Source: an uncultured Alphaproteobacteria bacterium
GTDB lineage: Bacteria; Pseudomonadota; Alphaproteobacteria; Rhodobacterales; Rhodobacteraceae
Length of the DNA: 64,000 nt
Assembly: GCA_902596605.1 (NCBI GenBank)
Contig: CACJUU010000002.1
Span: 1-64,000 of the forward strand
Direction: 5' to 3'
The notes beneath the pieces were generated by a model. The model did not search any database, had not been told where the DNA came from, and worked only from the letters and a program-made list of their open reading frames with translations. How positions within the stretch are numbered: position 1 is the first letter of the stretch; each line of letters opens with the position of its first letter. Of this stretch, positions 17,239 to 26,523 are shown piece after piece. The position numbers and the translations under genes were made by a program.

Positions 17239-17832
17239 CAAATTAACAAATCCCAACCGAAACAATTATGGGATTTGGTATCATAAATTTCGTTTGATTT
17301 CAACATTTTGACATCAAGTTCAAGAAAGAGCTTTGTTGCAGATTTTGTTCTAAAATAACAGTCGTAAAAGTATTTACCGGTTTATAAGAATATTTTTTAA
17401 CCAGCAAATAAAATCACCATTGTTTCTGAAAATAATTAAAAATCTATTCTCATGAATATCTTTTTTTATATTGTTAACAGTCTAAGTGGAGACTTAAGTT
17501 AATTATTATTAATGTAAAAAAATGATTTTTCTTCGAATTTAATAAAGATATTATTGGAAAACTAAGATTTATAAAGCTTATACGATAACATATCTAAAAG
17601 AAATTTTTGCATAAAGGAAAGGGAATAATTTATTTATTTCAAAAACAGTATAAGGTATAAAATAAGGCCCTAAAGAGGTCTATCCGGCACAAAATATAGC
17701 ATAATTAAATTTTAAAACTATGAAATCAAAGAATAAAAAATAACAGATAAAAATATCAAACACTAAAAAATTTATAGTTATAAAGTTTTACTAATTTACA
17801 TGTAAACAAAACTCTTAATGAAATGAATTAAA
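17239..17832. other. AT-rich divergent intergenic region
   Basis: This 594 bp stretch separates the DltX-like start (leftward) from the VOC gene (rightward). It must hold the promoters of both. I see no ORF longer than about 16 codons with gene-like features, no tRNA and no clear riboswitch. Base composition is even more AT-rich than the surroundings, as in a horizontally exchanged surface locus. Confidence 0.4.
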
Positions 17833-18213
17833 ATGAAATTCCACCATATCGGTATCGCAACAAAAAATATTGAAAATACTCTTAAATGGATAAGTGAAAA
17901 TTTTGATATTATTAAAATTTCAGAAAAAGTGTACGACCCCCTCCAAGATGCCAGTCTTCAAATGATTGAGACAATAGATGTAAATATTGAGTTGATTTCT
18001 GGTAATATAGTAAAAAAGTTAATCGAAAAAAAAATAACATATTATCATTTATGTTACGAAGTAGAAGATATTAACAAATCTATGTTGAGTTTCAAAAACG
18101 CAATCGTAATCTCCCATCCAACTAATGCAATACTATTTAATAATAGAAAAGTTGCTTTCTTATATACTCCGATTGGAATTATAGAACTTTTAGAGACCGA
18201 GAAGCAGGAGTAA
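17833..18213 (+). CDS. Small VOC-family protein (methylmalonyl-CoA epimerase-like)
   Basis: This 126-residue protein is one VOC module with a candidate metal set: His5 (KFHHIGIA), His72 (TYYHLCYEVEDI) and Glu118 (IGIIELLE). It looks like short glyoxalase/epimerase-type proteins. It is divergent from the MBOAT island and convergent with hflX (289 bp gap). Epimerase-like VOC proteins could act on an acyl thioester or an acid precursor used by the FkbH/ACP system, but that link rests only on position. Confidence 0.65.
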   Translation: MKFHHIGIATKNIENTLKWISENFDIIKISEKVYDPLQDASLQMIETIDVNIELISGNIVKKLIEKKITYYHLCYEVEDINKSMLSFKNAIVISHPTNAILFNNRKVAFLYTPIGIIELLETEKQE

Positions 18214-18502
18214 TATTTTTTGTCCTGTTATGACATAAGTATTGGTTAAAAAATTAAAAATATCTAGCAATATGTAATTAAAAAATCAAATTATATAAAT
18301 ATATTTAAGTTAAATTACTGCTGATTTATGTATCAGCTTTAGACTACTCTTTAGCCATCAACATCTCCAATTATAGTAAACGTCTTATTTCCTACAAAAT
18401 AACTAAGTAACATTGGTAGAAAAATAGGGGAAAACATAAGATATCTTTAATACAATCCACAGACATTAAAACCATTCACATTTAAAAACCCTAAAAATAA
18501 TT

Positions 18503-19747
18503 TTAAAATTTATTATTAAATTTTTCTTTTTGATTATTACTCCACTGCAACTTAAGCATCATATTGTTGTCGATAAATTCAGAGGCCTCAACGACTTTGT
18601 TCTGATAAAGCCATTGAATTTTTTTTACCTCACTTGAATCCAAAACTATTTGTTCTTTTATATGTTTATTAAATAAAATATTTTCAATTTTTTCAAATAA
18701 TTGATCCATGCCTAATTTTTTGCTTGCCGAAACAGGATGTACATCGTTCCTCGATAAAGATTTTAAGAACGGCCTGAATCTGTGAGTAGAGGATATGTCA
18801 ATTTTGTTGTGAACTTCAATGATTTTTTTTTCATTGTTAAGATTAATGCCTAAGTCCTCCAGTGTTTTGTAAACCGTTTCTGCTTTTTTTTCTGCGTACT
18901 CGTCTGATATATCTATAACATGAATGATTAGATCTGAAAAAATTATTTCTTCCAACGTTGCTCTAAAAGCTATCACTAAAGATGTAGGTAGGTTTTTAAT
19001 AAAACCCACGGTATCTGATATTATATACTCTTTTTTAAAGGGACCACATTTTTTAAGGAATGGATCGAGAGTAGAAAATAGTCTGTCTTCTGAATTTGTT
19101 TTCTTATTTGGAAATGCGTTAAAGAGGGTTGACTTTCCTGCATTCGTGTAACCCACAAACGAAATTAAAGATAAATTATTTTTTATTCTTAAATTTCTCT
19201 GAACTTCTCTGGTTTTCTTAACTTTTATCAAAGATTTCTTTATATTTACAATTTTAGTTGTCAGACTTCTTCTATCAGACTCAATCTGAGTTTCACCTGG
19301 ACCTCCGAGAAAACCCTTTCCTCCTCTTTGCCTTTCTAAATGTGTCCAACTTCTGACTAATCGAGATTTTTGATGCAGTAAGTGTGCTAACTCTACTTGT
19401 AACATTCCCTCTTTTGTACGAGCTCTACTCCCAAAAATCTCTAAAACTAAACCAGTTCTGTCCAAGACCTTTGTAATAAATTTTTTTTCCAAATTTCTTT
19501 GTTGGACCGGAGTTACAGGGTTATCAATTAAAATCAGTCCAATATTATTTTCTGAAACAAAATATCTAATATCTTCTATGTGCCCTTTAGAAAGAAAAAA
19601 AGCAGGGTCTATTTTGGAAACACGCAAACTGGTATTTTTTATTATTTCAAGAGCCGACAGCGAACGTGCTAAATAAAAAAACTCATTATCATCGCCACCA
19701 CTGTTCTTACTATCCTGAAAAACTACGGAAATAGCAAGAGTACGCAA
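18503..19747 (-). CDS. hflX: GTPase HflX
   Basis: This 414-residue protein has an N-terminal HflX domain, the glycine-rich GGKGFLGGPGETQIESDRR near 140-160 and a GTPase domain with G1 GYTNAGKST, G3 DTVGF and G4 NKID. HflX binds the 50S subunit and rescues or splits stalled ribosomes. It follows hfq by 10 bp in the order trkA-hfq-hflX common in Alphaproteobacteria and ends the nitrogen-regulation cluster. Confidence 0.95.
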   Translation of the reverse strand: MRTLAISVVFQDSKNSGGDDNEFFYLARSLSALEIIKNTSLRVSKIDPAFFLSKGHIEDIRYFVSENNIGLILIDNPVTPVQQRNLEKKFITKVLDRTGLVLEIFGSRARTKEGMLQVELAHLLHQKSRLVRSWTHLERQRGGKGFLGGPGETQIESDRRSLTTKIVNIKKSLIKVKKTREVQRNLRIKNNLSLISFVGYTNAGKSTLFNAFPNKKTNSEDRLFSTLDPFLKKCGPFKKEYIISDTVGFIKNLPTSLVIAFRATLEEIIFSDLIIHVIDISDEYAEKKAETVYKTLEDLGINLNNEKKIIEVHNKIDISSTHRFRPFLKSLSRNDVHPVSASKKLGMDQLFEKIENILFNKHIKEQIVLDSSEVKKIQWLYQNKVVEASEFIDNNMMLKLQWSNNQKEKFNNKF

Positions 19748-19757
19748 AGTCTAAATG

Positions 19758-20000
19758 TTACCCATCTTCACCATCTTCACCATACAGATCAAGAGGAAGC
19801 GTTGGCATAATTGTTGAAATAGCGTGTTTATAGACCAGCTGTACTGTTCCCTCTCTCCTCAAAAGAACAGAAAAATTATCAAACCAAGTAATAACCCCTT
19901 GAAGTTTGACCCCGTTGACTAGAAAAAGCGTAACAGGATTTTTATTTTTTCTTACAGAGTTAAGAAATGTATCTTGCAAACTTGATTGTGATGACGCCAT
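19758..20000 (-). CDS. hfq: RNA chaperone Hfq
   Basis: This 80-residue protein has Sm1 ([20 protein letters not shown]) and Sm2 with the YKHAIST motif near residues 57-63. It forms hexamers that pair small RNAs with mRNAs. The C-terminal tail is short and acidic (YGEDGEDG), as in many alphaproteobacterial Hfq. It is 42 bp after trkA and 10 bp before hflX. Confidence 0.97.
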   Translation of the reverse strand: MASSQSSLQDTFLNSVRKNKNPVTLFLVNGVKLQGVITWFDNFSVLLRREGTVQLVYKHAISTIMPTLPLDLYGEDGEDG

Positions 20001-20042
20001 ATTATAGTGCCTTTGGTAATTAACGTTTAAGTTAGCACTTTT

Positions 20043-21422
20043 TTAAAAAAAGTCTACGCCCACTTGAAACAAATTTTCTACCTTATTTATATCATCTCTC
20101 AGACAAAAGACAGTTAATACATCTCCTGTTTCAAATCTGGTACTCCCTCTAGGTACTAGGACTTCAGTATCTTTTTTTAATAAACCAACCAAGGAGTCTT
20201 TTGGCCAATCTACGTCTTTTAAAGTTTTACCTGCAATAGGTGAAGATTCTAGCACTCGAAACTCCAAAACTTCGGCTTCACCATCACCTACAGAATATAC
20301 AGATCTTACCATTCCGTGCCTTATATTACGTAAAATTGATGAGACCGTAATCGACTTTGGGCTAATAAACGAATCTATCCCCATCGTTGCGATCATTTTA
20401 TCTAATGAAGGGTCATTAATTAGTGCCATCGTAAACTTGCAACCAAATGCTTTTGCTTTTGCGCAAGCAATTAAATTAGTTTTATCATCGTCAGTTAAAG
20501 CTACAAAGAAATCTGATAGACCAACATTTGCTTCGTCTAAGGTCTCGGTATCAAGACCATCTCCATTCAAAACAACCGTCTTCTCCAGCAACTCAGCCGC
20601 ATCAACCGCCCTATCTTTTGATTTTTCTATAACCTTAACATTTACACCCTCGTTCTTTTTATTTTCTAGCATTTTAGCTACATTCTGTCCTATAGCACCC
20701 ATTCCTAAGATTACTATTGACGTACCAATAAAGCTTTTTTTATCAAAAATCTCAATCGTACGACTTAGATCTTTTTTGTCGCTGAAAATATAAATACTAT
20801 CATTTGGTTGCAATTCATCTTCAGGATCTGGAACAAAAAGATTATTACCTCTTCTTATTCCAACCACAATAGCATTGAGAGTGGAAAAAAGCTCTGATAA
20901 CTGCCTTAAAGGTGTTGATAACACAGCACACTCTTCATTTAAAGTGAGACCAATCAAGACAGCAGACCCATCTAAAAATTCTGTAGCTTCAAAAGCGACA
21001 GGAACCTCTAGCCGTTTCAATAAGCCTTCAGCAATCTCCCTCTCAGGAGATATTATCTCATCTATTGGAAGATGATCAGATCGGTAAAAGCTAGAATAAT
21101 TTTCTTCAAGATAAAAATTTGATCTTATTCTGGCAATTTTTCTCGGAATAGAAAATATAGAATGTGCAATTTGGCATGTAACCATATTAACTTCATCAGA
21201 CAATGTAGCAGCGATAATCATATCTGCATCATGTGCTCCAGCGCGTTCCAAAACGTTTGGATAAGAGGCATAGCCGCAGACAGCAGAAACATCTAGCTCA
21301 TCAACTACCTTTTTGATTAAGTCTGACGATTTATCAATGACTATTACGTCCATTCTTTCGTCAGAAAGATGTTTTGCTATTTGCAAACCAACTTGACCGG
21401 CACCACAAACTATAATTTTCAT
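20043..21422 (-). CDS. trkA: Potassium uptake regulator TrkA
   Basis: This 459-residue cytoplasmic protein has two RCK units, each an NAD-binding Rossmann domain (GAGQVG near residue 7; ILGMGAIGQNVA near 239) plus a TrkA-C domain. It gates the TrkH/TrkG potassium channel in response to nucleotides. It follows ntrX by 22 bp, the standard position in this class. Confidence 0.95.
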   Translation of the reverse strand: MKIIVCGAGQVGLQIAKHLSDERMDVIVIDKSSDLIKKVVDELDVSAVCGYASYPNVLERAGAHDADMIIAATLSDEVNMVTCQIAHSIFSIPRKIARIRSNFYLEENYSSFYRSDHLPIDEIISPEREIAEGLLKRLEVPVAFEATEFLDGSAVLIGLTLNEECAVLSTPLRQLSELFSTLNAIVVGIRRGNNLFVPDPEDELQPNDSIYIFSDKKDLSRTIEIFDKKSFIGTSIVILGMGAIGQNVAKMLENKKNEGVNVKVIEKSKDRAVDAAELLEKTVVLNGDGLDTETLDEANVGLSDFFVALTDDDKTNLIACAKAKAFGCKFTMALINDPSLDKMIATMGIDSFISPKSITVSSILRNIRHGMVRSVYSVGDGEAEVLEFRVLESSPIAGKTLKDVDWPKDSLVGLLKKDTEVLVPRGSTRFETGDVLTVFCLRDDINKVENLFQVGVDFF

Positions 21423-21444
21423 TAATTTTTCCTTTATAAGTTTG

Positions 21445-22824
21445 TTATTTTTCTTTTAATGTGCTTTCAATACTTAATAATTTCATTTTTCTGTGAAGTG
21501 CAGACCTTTCCATTCCAACATAGCTTGCTGTCTTTGACACATTTCCGCCAAACTTACTAATTTGGTACTTTAAGTAAGCTCTTTCAAATTCTTCTCTAGC
21601 TGATCTAAGGGATTTATCTGTGAAAAATTCGCTATTAAAGTCCAATACATTACCTTGGAAATTATTTTTTCCAGTCTCTTTAAACTCAAAAATATCATCA
21701 GGATTAACAACGGTTTTACTGGCACCTAAAATAAGTGCTCTTTCTATAGTATTTTTTAACTGCCTAATATTACCCGGCCAGCTCATATTTTGTAGCTTTC
21801 TAATGGCTGATTCTGTCAATTGTTTCTTTGGCAAGCCTTCATTTTTAGCAAGCCAATCAATAAAATGAGTGGACAACAATGGAATATCAAGAATTCTCTC
21901 TTTAAGAGATGGAATTCTTATCGGTACTACATTAAACCTATGAAATAGCTCTTCTTTAAAGTTGCCTTCGTCTATCTCTTTCGCCAAATTCTTTGAAGTG
22001 GAGGAAATTATCCTGCAATCTACTCTGACAACATTCTTTCCACCAACCCTAAAAAAAACTTGATCAACAAGAATTCTTAATATTTTTGCTTGCGTACCAA
22101 TAGGCAGATCTGCAACTTCATCAAAAAACAATGTTCCTCCATGAGCTCTCTCAAAGAGACCTGGGTTAATTTTTCCATCACTCTCTTGACCAAATAGAAG
22201 CTCTTCCATTTTTTCAGATTGGATAGATGCGCATGCGACAGTTAAAAATCTATTGTTTGCGCGTGGAGAGTTTTGATGGATATATCTTGCAGCAATTTCT
22301 TTTCCAGACCCAGACGGACCAGATATAAGGATTCGTCCATTCGATTTAATCAATTTATCTAGCTTTTGTTTTAGTATTTTGAAAGCACCTGTTCCACCAA
22401 TCATTCTACTTTCATTTATTTCTTTATTTTGAAAGGAAAAAACTTCTTTTCTTAAACGTGATGCTTCTAAAGCTCTATTAATTACGAGCAGAAGTTGATC
22501 AATATTAAATGGCTTTTCGATAAAGTCGTACGCGCCTTGTTTAACAGCTGCAACAGCTATCTCTATATTTCCATGTCCAGATATCACAACTACAGGACAC
22601 AAAGGATTATTTTGCCTCACTGATTTAAGGATCTCAATACCATCCATTTCACTATCCTTGAGCCAAATATCTAATATAATTAGATCTGGCTCCCCATTGT
22701 TAATGTAATCGATTGCAGAAGTTGAGTTATGAGCCAATTTCACTGTATGACCCTCTTCAAATAAGATCTGGCTAATTAAATCTCTGATATCTTTTTCGTC
22801 ATCAACTACAAGTATATAACTCAT
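21445..22824 (-). CDS. ntrX: Response regulator NtrX, without the GAFTGA loop
   Basis: This 459-residue protein has an N-terminal receiver (YILVVDDEKD; phospho-Asp in LIILDIWL), an AAA+ domain (Walker A SGPSGSGKE; Walker B HGGTLFFDEVADLP) and a C-terminal Fis-type helix-turn-helix (GGNVSKTASYVGMERSALHR). The start at 22824 follows a purine-rich GAGGAGAG site 1 bp after the ntrY stop; a longer open frame to 22860 lies inside ntrY. The sigma-54 contact loop GAFTGA is replaced by a shorter ESDGKINPG, as is known for alphaproteobacterial NtrX. Confidence 0.93.
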   Translation of the reverse strand: MSYILVVDDEKDIRDLISQILFEEGHTVKLAHNSTSAIDYINNGEPDLIILDIWLKDSEMDGIEILKSVRQNNPLCPVVVISGHGNIEIAVAAVKQGAYDFIEKPFNIDQLLLVINRALEASRLRKEVFSFQNKEINESRMIGGTGAFKILKQKLDKLIKSNGRILISGPSGSGKEIAARYIHQNSPRANNRFLTVACASIQSEKMEELLFGQESDGKINPGLFERAHGGTLFFDEVADLPIGTQAKILRILVDQVFFRVGGKNVVRVDCRIISSTSKNLAKEIDEGNFKEELFHRFNVVPIRIPSLKERILDIPLLSTHFIDWLAKNEGLPKKQLTESAIRKLQNMSWPGNIRQLKNTIERALILGASKTVVNPDDIFEFKETGKNNFQGNVLDFNSEFFTDKSLRSAREEFERAYLKYQISKFGGNVSKTASYVGMERSALHRKMKLLSIESTLKEK

Positions 22825-22825
22825 T

Positions 22826-25099
22826 CTATCCGCTCTCCTCTGCGGCCAATTTTTGATCAATTTTTAGTTTTTGCGAGTTAATCGTAGGTAATATAATTTT
22901 TGCCTCAGCCCCCAAATGATCGCTACCTTTCATTTTACGGCCTGGCAAAAGAAATAAGCTGCCTAAATGATCTTCGATAATCCGTTTTACAATTGATAAA
23001 CCCAATCCGGTACCCTCTTTTTTTATGGTCACGTATGGTTCGAATAATCGGTTAACATTTTTTGGCAATCCTATTCCGTTATCCAAGATGGTTATACAAA
23101 CTTCATCATTTTGAGTTTGGATATCTACTTCTACTTGACCATGAGACTTAATTTCATCAATCAATTTGTTTTCTTTTGCAGAATTTATTGATTCAATAGA
23201 GTTTTTTATGAGATTTAAAAATGCTTGATTAAGCAATTGACCATCTCCTAAAACTAGAATGGAATCGTCACTCTTTTTAAACTTAAAAATAACATCTTTA
23301 TGAGCAAGTTTTTGTAATAAGATAGCACTCTCCGTAAGCTTACATAAGTCAAGCTCTACTTTTTTAGGTAATGGTAATCTAGAAAAGTTACTGAACTCAG
23401 TTACCAGACGACTTAAGCTCTCTGTTTGTCTGATAATCATATTTGCATATTCGGAAGCTGAAAGTTTATCCTTTTCACTCAAACTAAAAAAATATTTTTT
23501 TAATCTTTCTGCAGCCAATTTTATAGGTGTAAGTGGGTTTTTTACCTCATGAGCAACCCTTCTAGCTACATCTCCCCATGCGGCAGAACGCTGTGCTGCA
23601 ACCAAATCAGTCAAGTCATCGAATGTAAAAACGTAACCCTCTAGCTGGCCTCTATCAGATTTTATTATCGAAATTTTTAAAAATATCTTTTCTTTTATAT
23701 TCTCTCTAAGAATTTCAACTTCTTCCTCTAACGATCCGCTATCCAGAAAAGTGACCTTATTGAATAGTGGTATGAATTCTGGTACAACATCATTTAAAAT
23801 CTCATTCAAGCCCTCATTCTCAGATAATCCAAGTATTTTTTCAGCAGCCACGTTAATAACTTTTATAGTTCCATCCGCATCTATGCCAATTATTCCGCCT
23901 GAAGCACCATCTAGAACGGCTTCAAATTGTCGCTTTTGTTCTTCTGTTTTACTATTGATTGATAAAAGTGAGTCTCTCTGCTTTTTAATTTGCCTAGTCA
24001 TTTTATTAAATGCTTTACCGAGAATAGCGACCTCATCTTTCACTTTTTCTTCAGAAACCTCTACGGTGAGATCTCCATCCGCAACTTTTGCGACGGCAGC
24101 AACCAAATTGCTCACTGGTTTTGTTAACCTTTCAGCAATCCATAGAGCAAACCATATGGCTGATAGAATAAGTACAATCGAAAAACCTAAATAAAGCTGA
24201 CCAAATTCAAAAAGTAGTTGGCCTCTCTCCTTTTCAATCTTATCATAAAGTCTAACAGTCTCTTTTGTTTGATCTAATAAAGATAAAACCTCTCCATCTA
24301 CGTTTCTGGTCACGTAAAGCAATCTGTCGGGGAAAGCTTCCATATACACAATGGCTCTAAATTCATTGTTTTCGAGATCTTCAATAACTGCAATTCCTTC
24401 ATTTTTTGCAACAAGCACATCATAATCCGTCACTGGCTTAAAATCGAACAGGTAGCTCCTTTCGCCTCTAACCTTGAGTATTCCCGAATAATTAATTAAA
24501 AATGATTTTGATATACCTTCCTGTTGGTTTACATTAAGGATCTTTCGAAGATCGCCATCACTTAAAAAAGGTCTGAATTGCTTCTCAGCATTTAATACTT
24601 TTGACAACCAGAATGCATCATTTTTCAAACTTTGGGTATGTTCCATCTTATATGTCCTGGCAGACTCCAATGAATTTCCTACGACCCTCTGAACTTTTTC
24701 TGAGAACCAGTCCTCCAGCCCAAAATTTAGGGATATAGTCGCGAAGACAGCTACAATTATTGCAGGAGATAATGCAAGAATTGAAAAAACTGAGGTAATT
24801 CTGAGATGAAGTATAGACCCTCCTCGTCCAGCCTTTTGATTCACAAATACTTTTGAGACTTTGAGCAAGATTAATATTCCTACAATAAATATATATAAAC
24901 AATCTAATACAATTATTGCGGACAATAGTTCTGGTCTTGATGACTCCTCGATTATACTGAAGGCTAAAAAAGTTATGATTGACAGTAGTGGTCCAAGGAA
25001 AACAACAATAAACGTTGCAAGATTAGAACGTAAAAATTTGTCTAAAATATTACCAATTAAATCTCTATTTTTAACAGTATTAACAATCTGTCTGCTCAT
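22826..25099 (-). CDS. ntrY: Membrane sensor histidine kinase NtrY
   Basis: This 757-residue kinase has several N-terminal membrane helices, an extracytoplasmic loop, a HAMP domain after a further helix (LTKPVSNLVAAVAKVADGDL), a PAS domain, a HisKA domain with the phospho-His in VAHEVKNPLTPIKLAAERL and a HATPase domain (DNGIGLP, GTGLGLSIVKRI). NtrY senses nitrogen- or redox-related signals and phosphorylates NtrX. It is 11 bp after ntrC and directly before ntrX. Confidence 0.95.
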   Translation of the reverse strand: MSRQIVNTVKNRDLIGNILDKFLRSNLATFIVVFLGPLLSIITFLAFSIIEESSRPELLSAIIVLDCLYIFIVGILILLKVSKVFVNQKAGRGGSILHLRITSVFSILALSPAIIVAVFATISLNFGLEDWFSEKVQRVVGNSLESARTYKMEHTQSLKNDAFWLSKVLNAEKQFRPFLSDGDLRKILNVNQQEGISKSFLINYSGILKVRGERSYLFDFKPVTDYDVLVAKNEGIAVIEDLENNEFRAIVYMEAFPDRLLYVTRNVDGEVLSLLDQTKETVRLYDKIEKERGQLLFEFGQLYLGFSIVLILSAIWFALWIAERLTKPVSNLVAAVAKVADGDLTVEVSEEKVKDEVAILGKAFNKMTRQIKKQRDSLLSINSKTEEQKRQFEAVLDGASGGIIGIDADGTIKVINVAAEKILGLSENEGLNEILNDVVPEFIPLFNKVTFLDSGSLEEEVEILRENIKEKIFLKISIIKSDRGQLEGYVFTFDDLTDLVAAQRSAAWGDVARRVAHEVKNPLTPIKLAAERLKKYFFSLSEKDKLSASEYANMIIRQTESLSRLVTEFSNFSRLPLPKKVELDLCKLTESAILLQKLAHKDVIFKFKKSDDSILVLGDGQLLNQAFLNLIKNSIESINSAKENKLIDEIKSHGQVEVDIQTQNDEVCITILDNGIGLPKNVNRLFEPYVTIKKEGTGLGLSIVKRIIEDHLGSLFLLPGRKMKGSDHLGAEAKIILPTINSQKLKIDQKLAAEESG

Positions 25100-25110
25100 T
25101 TGTTGTAAAT

Positions 25111-26523
25111 TTACATCATTTTTTTACCACGTGTAACAACTAAATCATAGTCTTTAATTTTTTTTCTCAATGTATTTCTATTAATTCCTAGTAAATTAGC
25201 AGCTTTTATTTGGTTGCCGTCACACAAAGCAAGGGTCATATTTATTAAAGGTACTTCTACTTCCTTTAAAACTGTTTGATATAAGCCTGGAGCAGGCAAG
25301 CTATCTCCAAGTGATCGAAAATAATGGGATAAATGCATTTCAAGAGACTTTGATATTCTTGATCCCTCTAGTGGGTTTAAATCAGACTCCTCGGGTGTAA
25401 TCATTGCTAGTTCATGCTTCGTTATTTTCTCATCTATAGTGTCAGTATTTGAGACTAATGAAAGTCGGCCAATAAAATTTTTTAATTCCCTAACATTTCC
25501 TGACCACTTTTTCTTTTTAATAAGTTCTACTGCACCTTTAGTAAGCGATTTAGTGTCAATATCATTATTTGAAAACTCTTTTAAAAAATGTCTAGCAAGT
25601 TCTGGAATATCTCCTAGTCTTTCCTCAAGTAGTGGGATGATGAGTGAAACCTCATTTAGTCTATAATATAAGTCTTCACGAAATCTGCCATTTTCTATAG
25701 CTTCTCTAAGATCTTGTCTTGAAGAACTTACAATTTTTAGGTCTTTATATCCATTTTTCGAAGATTCCCTTTTATTAAGTACAGAGAGAATAAAGTTTTG
25801 CACCTCAATATTTGCATTACTTATTTCATCCAAAAACAATGTTCCAACGGTTATATCACTTTGACCTTCAAAATTTTCTGAAAAAATATCTTGTAATTCC
25901 TTCAACGACATAAGCGAAAGATTGACGCTTAAAAAGTCCTTGTCTTTTCTAGTTCCAAAGTCATGCAGAACCTTTGCTATTAAATTTTTTCCAGTTCCGG
26001 ATTTACCCTCTATTAGAATATTAAAATCCGTATCAATTACTTTTGACAAAATACGGTAAATATTTTGCATCACAGGCGAACTACCAACTATCGGCAAGTT
26101 ATCTTCCAAATGATTATCATCTTTTATCGAGTTGTTTTTTAAATTTGGTGAGGAGTTTAACCTCAACTTAATTGCTGTATTTACGGATAAAATTAGATCT
26201 TTTAAATCAAATGGTTTTGGTAAATATTGATAAGCACCAAATTGATTAACCCGCATGGCAGTATTTAGATTATTTTTTGCAGACATTACAATTATTGGCA
26301 TGTCAGGTCGTTTACTTTTTATTCTTGGAATAAGCTCTAAAGTGTCTCCATCAGGCATCATAACATCTGTTACTAATACCTCACCCTCACCATCTTCAAT
26401 CCAACGCCATAAAGTACTTAGAGTACCTGTTGCTCTTACTTTACAGCCAGCACGCGATAATGCTTGAGCTAATATCATTCTAAGCGATCTATCATCATCT
26501 GCAATTATTACATTTCCCTCCAC
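25111..26523 (-). CDS. ntrC: Nitrogen response regulator NtrC, without the GAFTGA loop
   Basis: This 470-residue protein has a receiver domain (IIADDDRSLR; phospho-Asp in VLVTDVMMPDG), an AAA+ domain (Walker A GKSGTGKN; Walker B VGTLFLDEISNANI) and a C-terminal helix-turn-helix (GNQIKAANLLGINRNTLRKK). The segment between the Walker motifs, where ordinary NtrC has ELFGHEKGAFTGA, reads IFSENFEGQSDIT, so the loop that contacts sigma-54 is absent. Rhodobacter capsulatus NtrC is known to lack GAFTGA and to act with the housekeeping sigma factor. The start overlaps the ntrB stop. Confidence 0.93.
   Translation of the reverse strand: MEGNVIIADDDRSLRMILAQALSRAGCKVRATGTLSTLWRWIEDGEGEVLVTDVMMPDGDTLELIPRIKSKRPDMPIIVMSAKNNLNTAMRVNQFGAYQYLPKPFDLKDLILSVNTAIKLRLNSSPNLKNNSIKDDNHLEDNLPIVGSSPVMQNIYRILSKVIDTDFNILIEGKSGTGKNLIAKVLHDFGTRKDKDFLSVNLSLMSLKELQDIFSENFEGQSDITVGTLFLDEISNANIEVQNFILSVLNKRESSKNGYKDLKIVSSSRQDLREAIENGRFREDLYYRLNEVSLIIPLLEERLGDIPELARHFLKEFSNNDIDTKSLTKGAVELIKKKKWSGNVRELKNFIGRLSLVSNTDTIDEKITKHELAMITPEESDLNPLEGSRISKSLEMHLSHYFRSLGDSLPAPGLYQTVLKEVEVPLINMTLALCDGNQIKAANLLGINRNTLRKKIKDYDLVVTRGKKMM

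Noticed and set aside
23751-24194. 147-codon plus-strand ORF inside ntrY
   Set aside because: Shadow of the histidine kinase gene on the other strand; no ribosome site and no domain.
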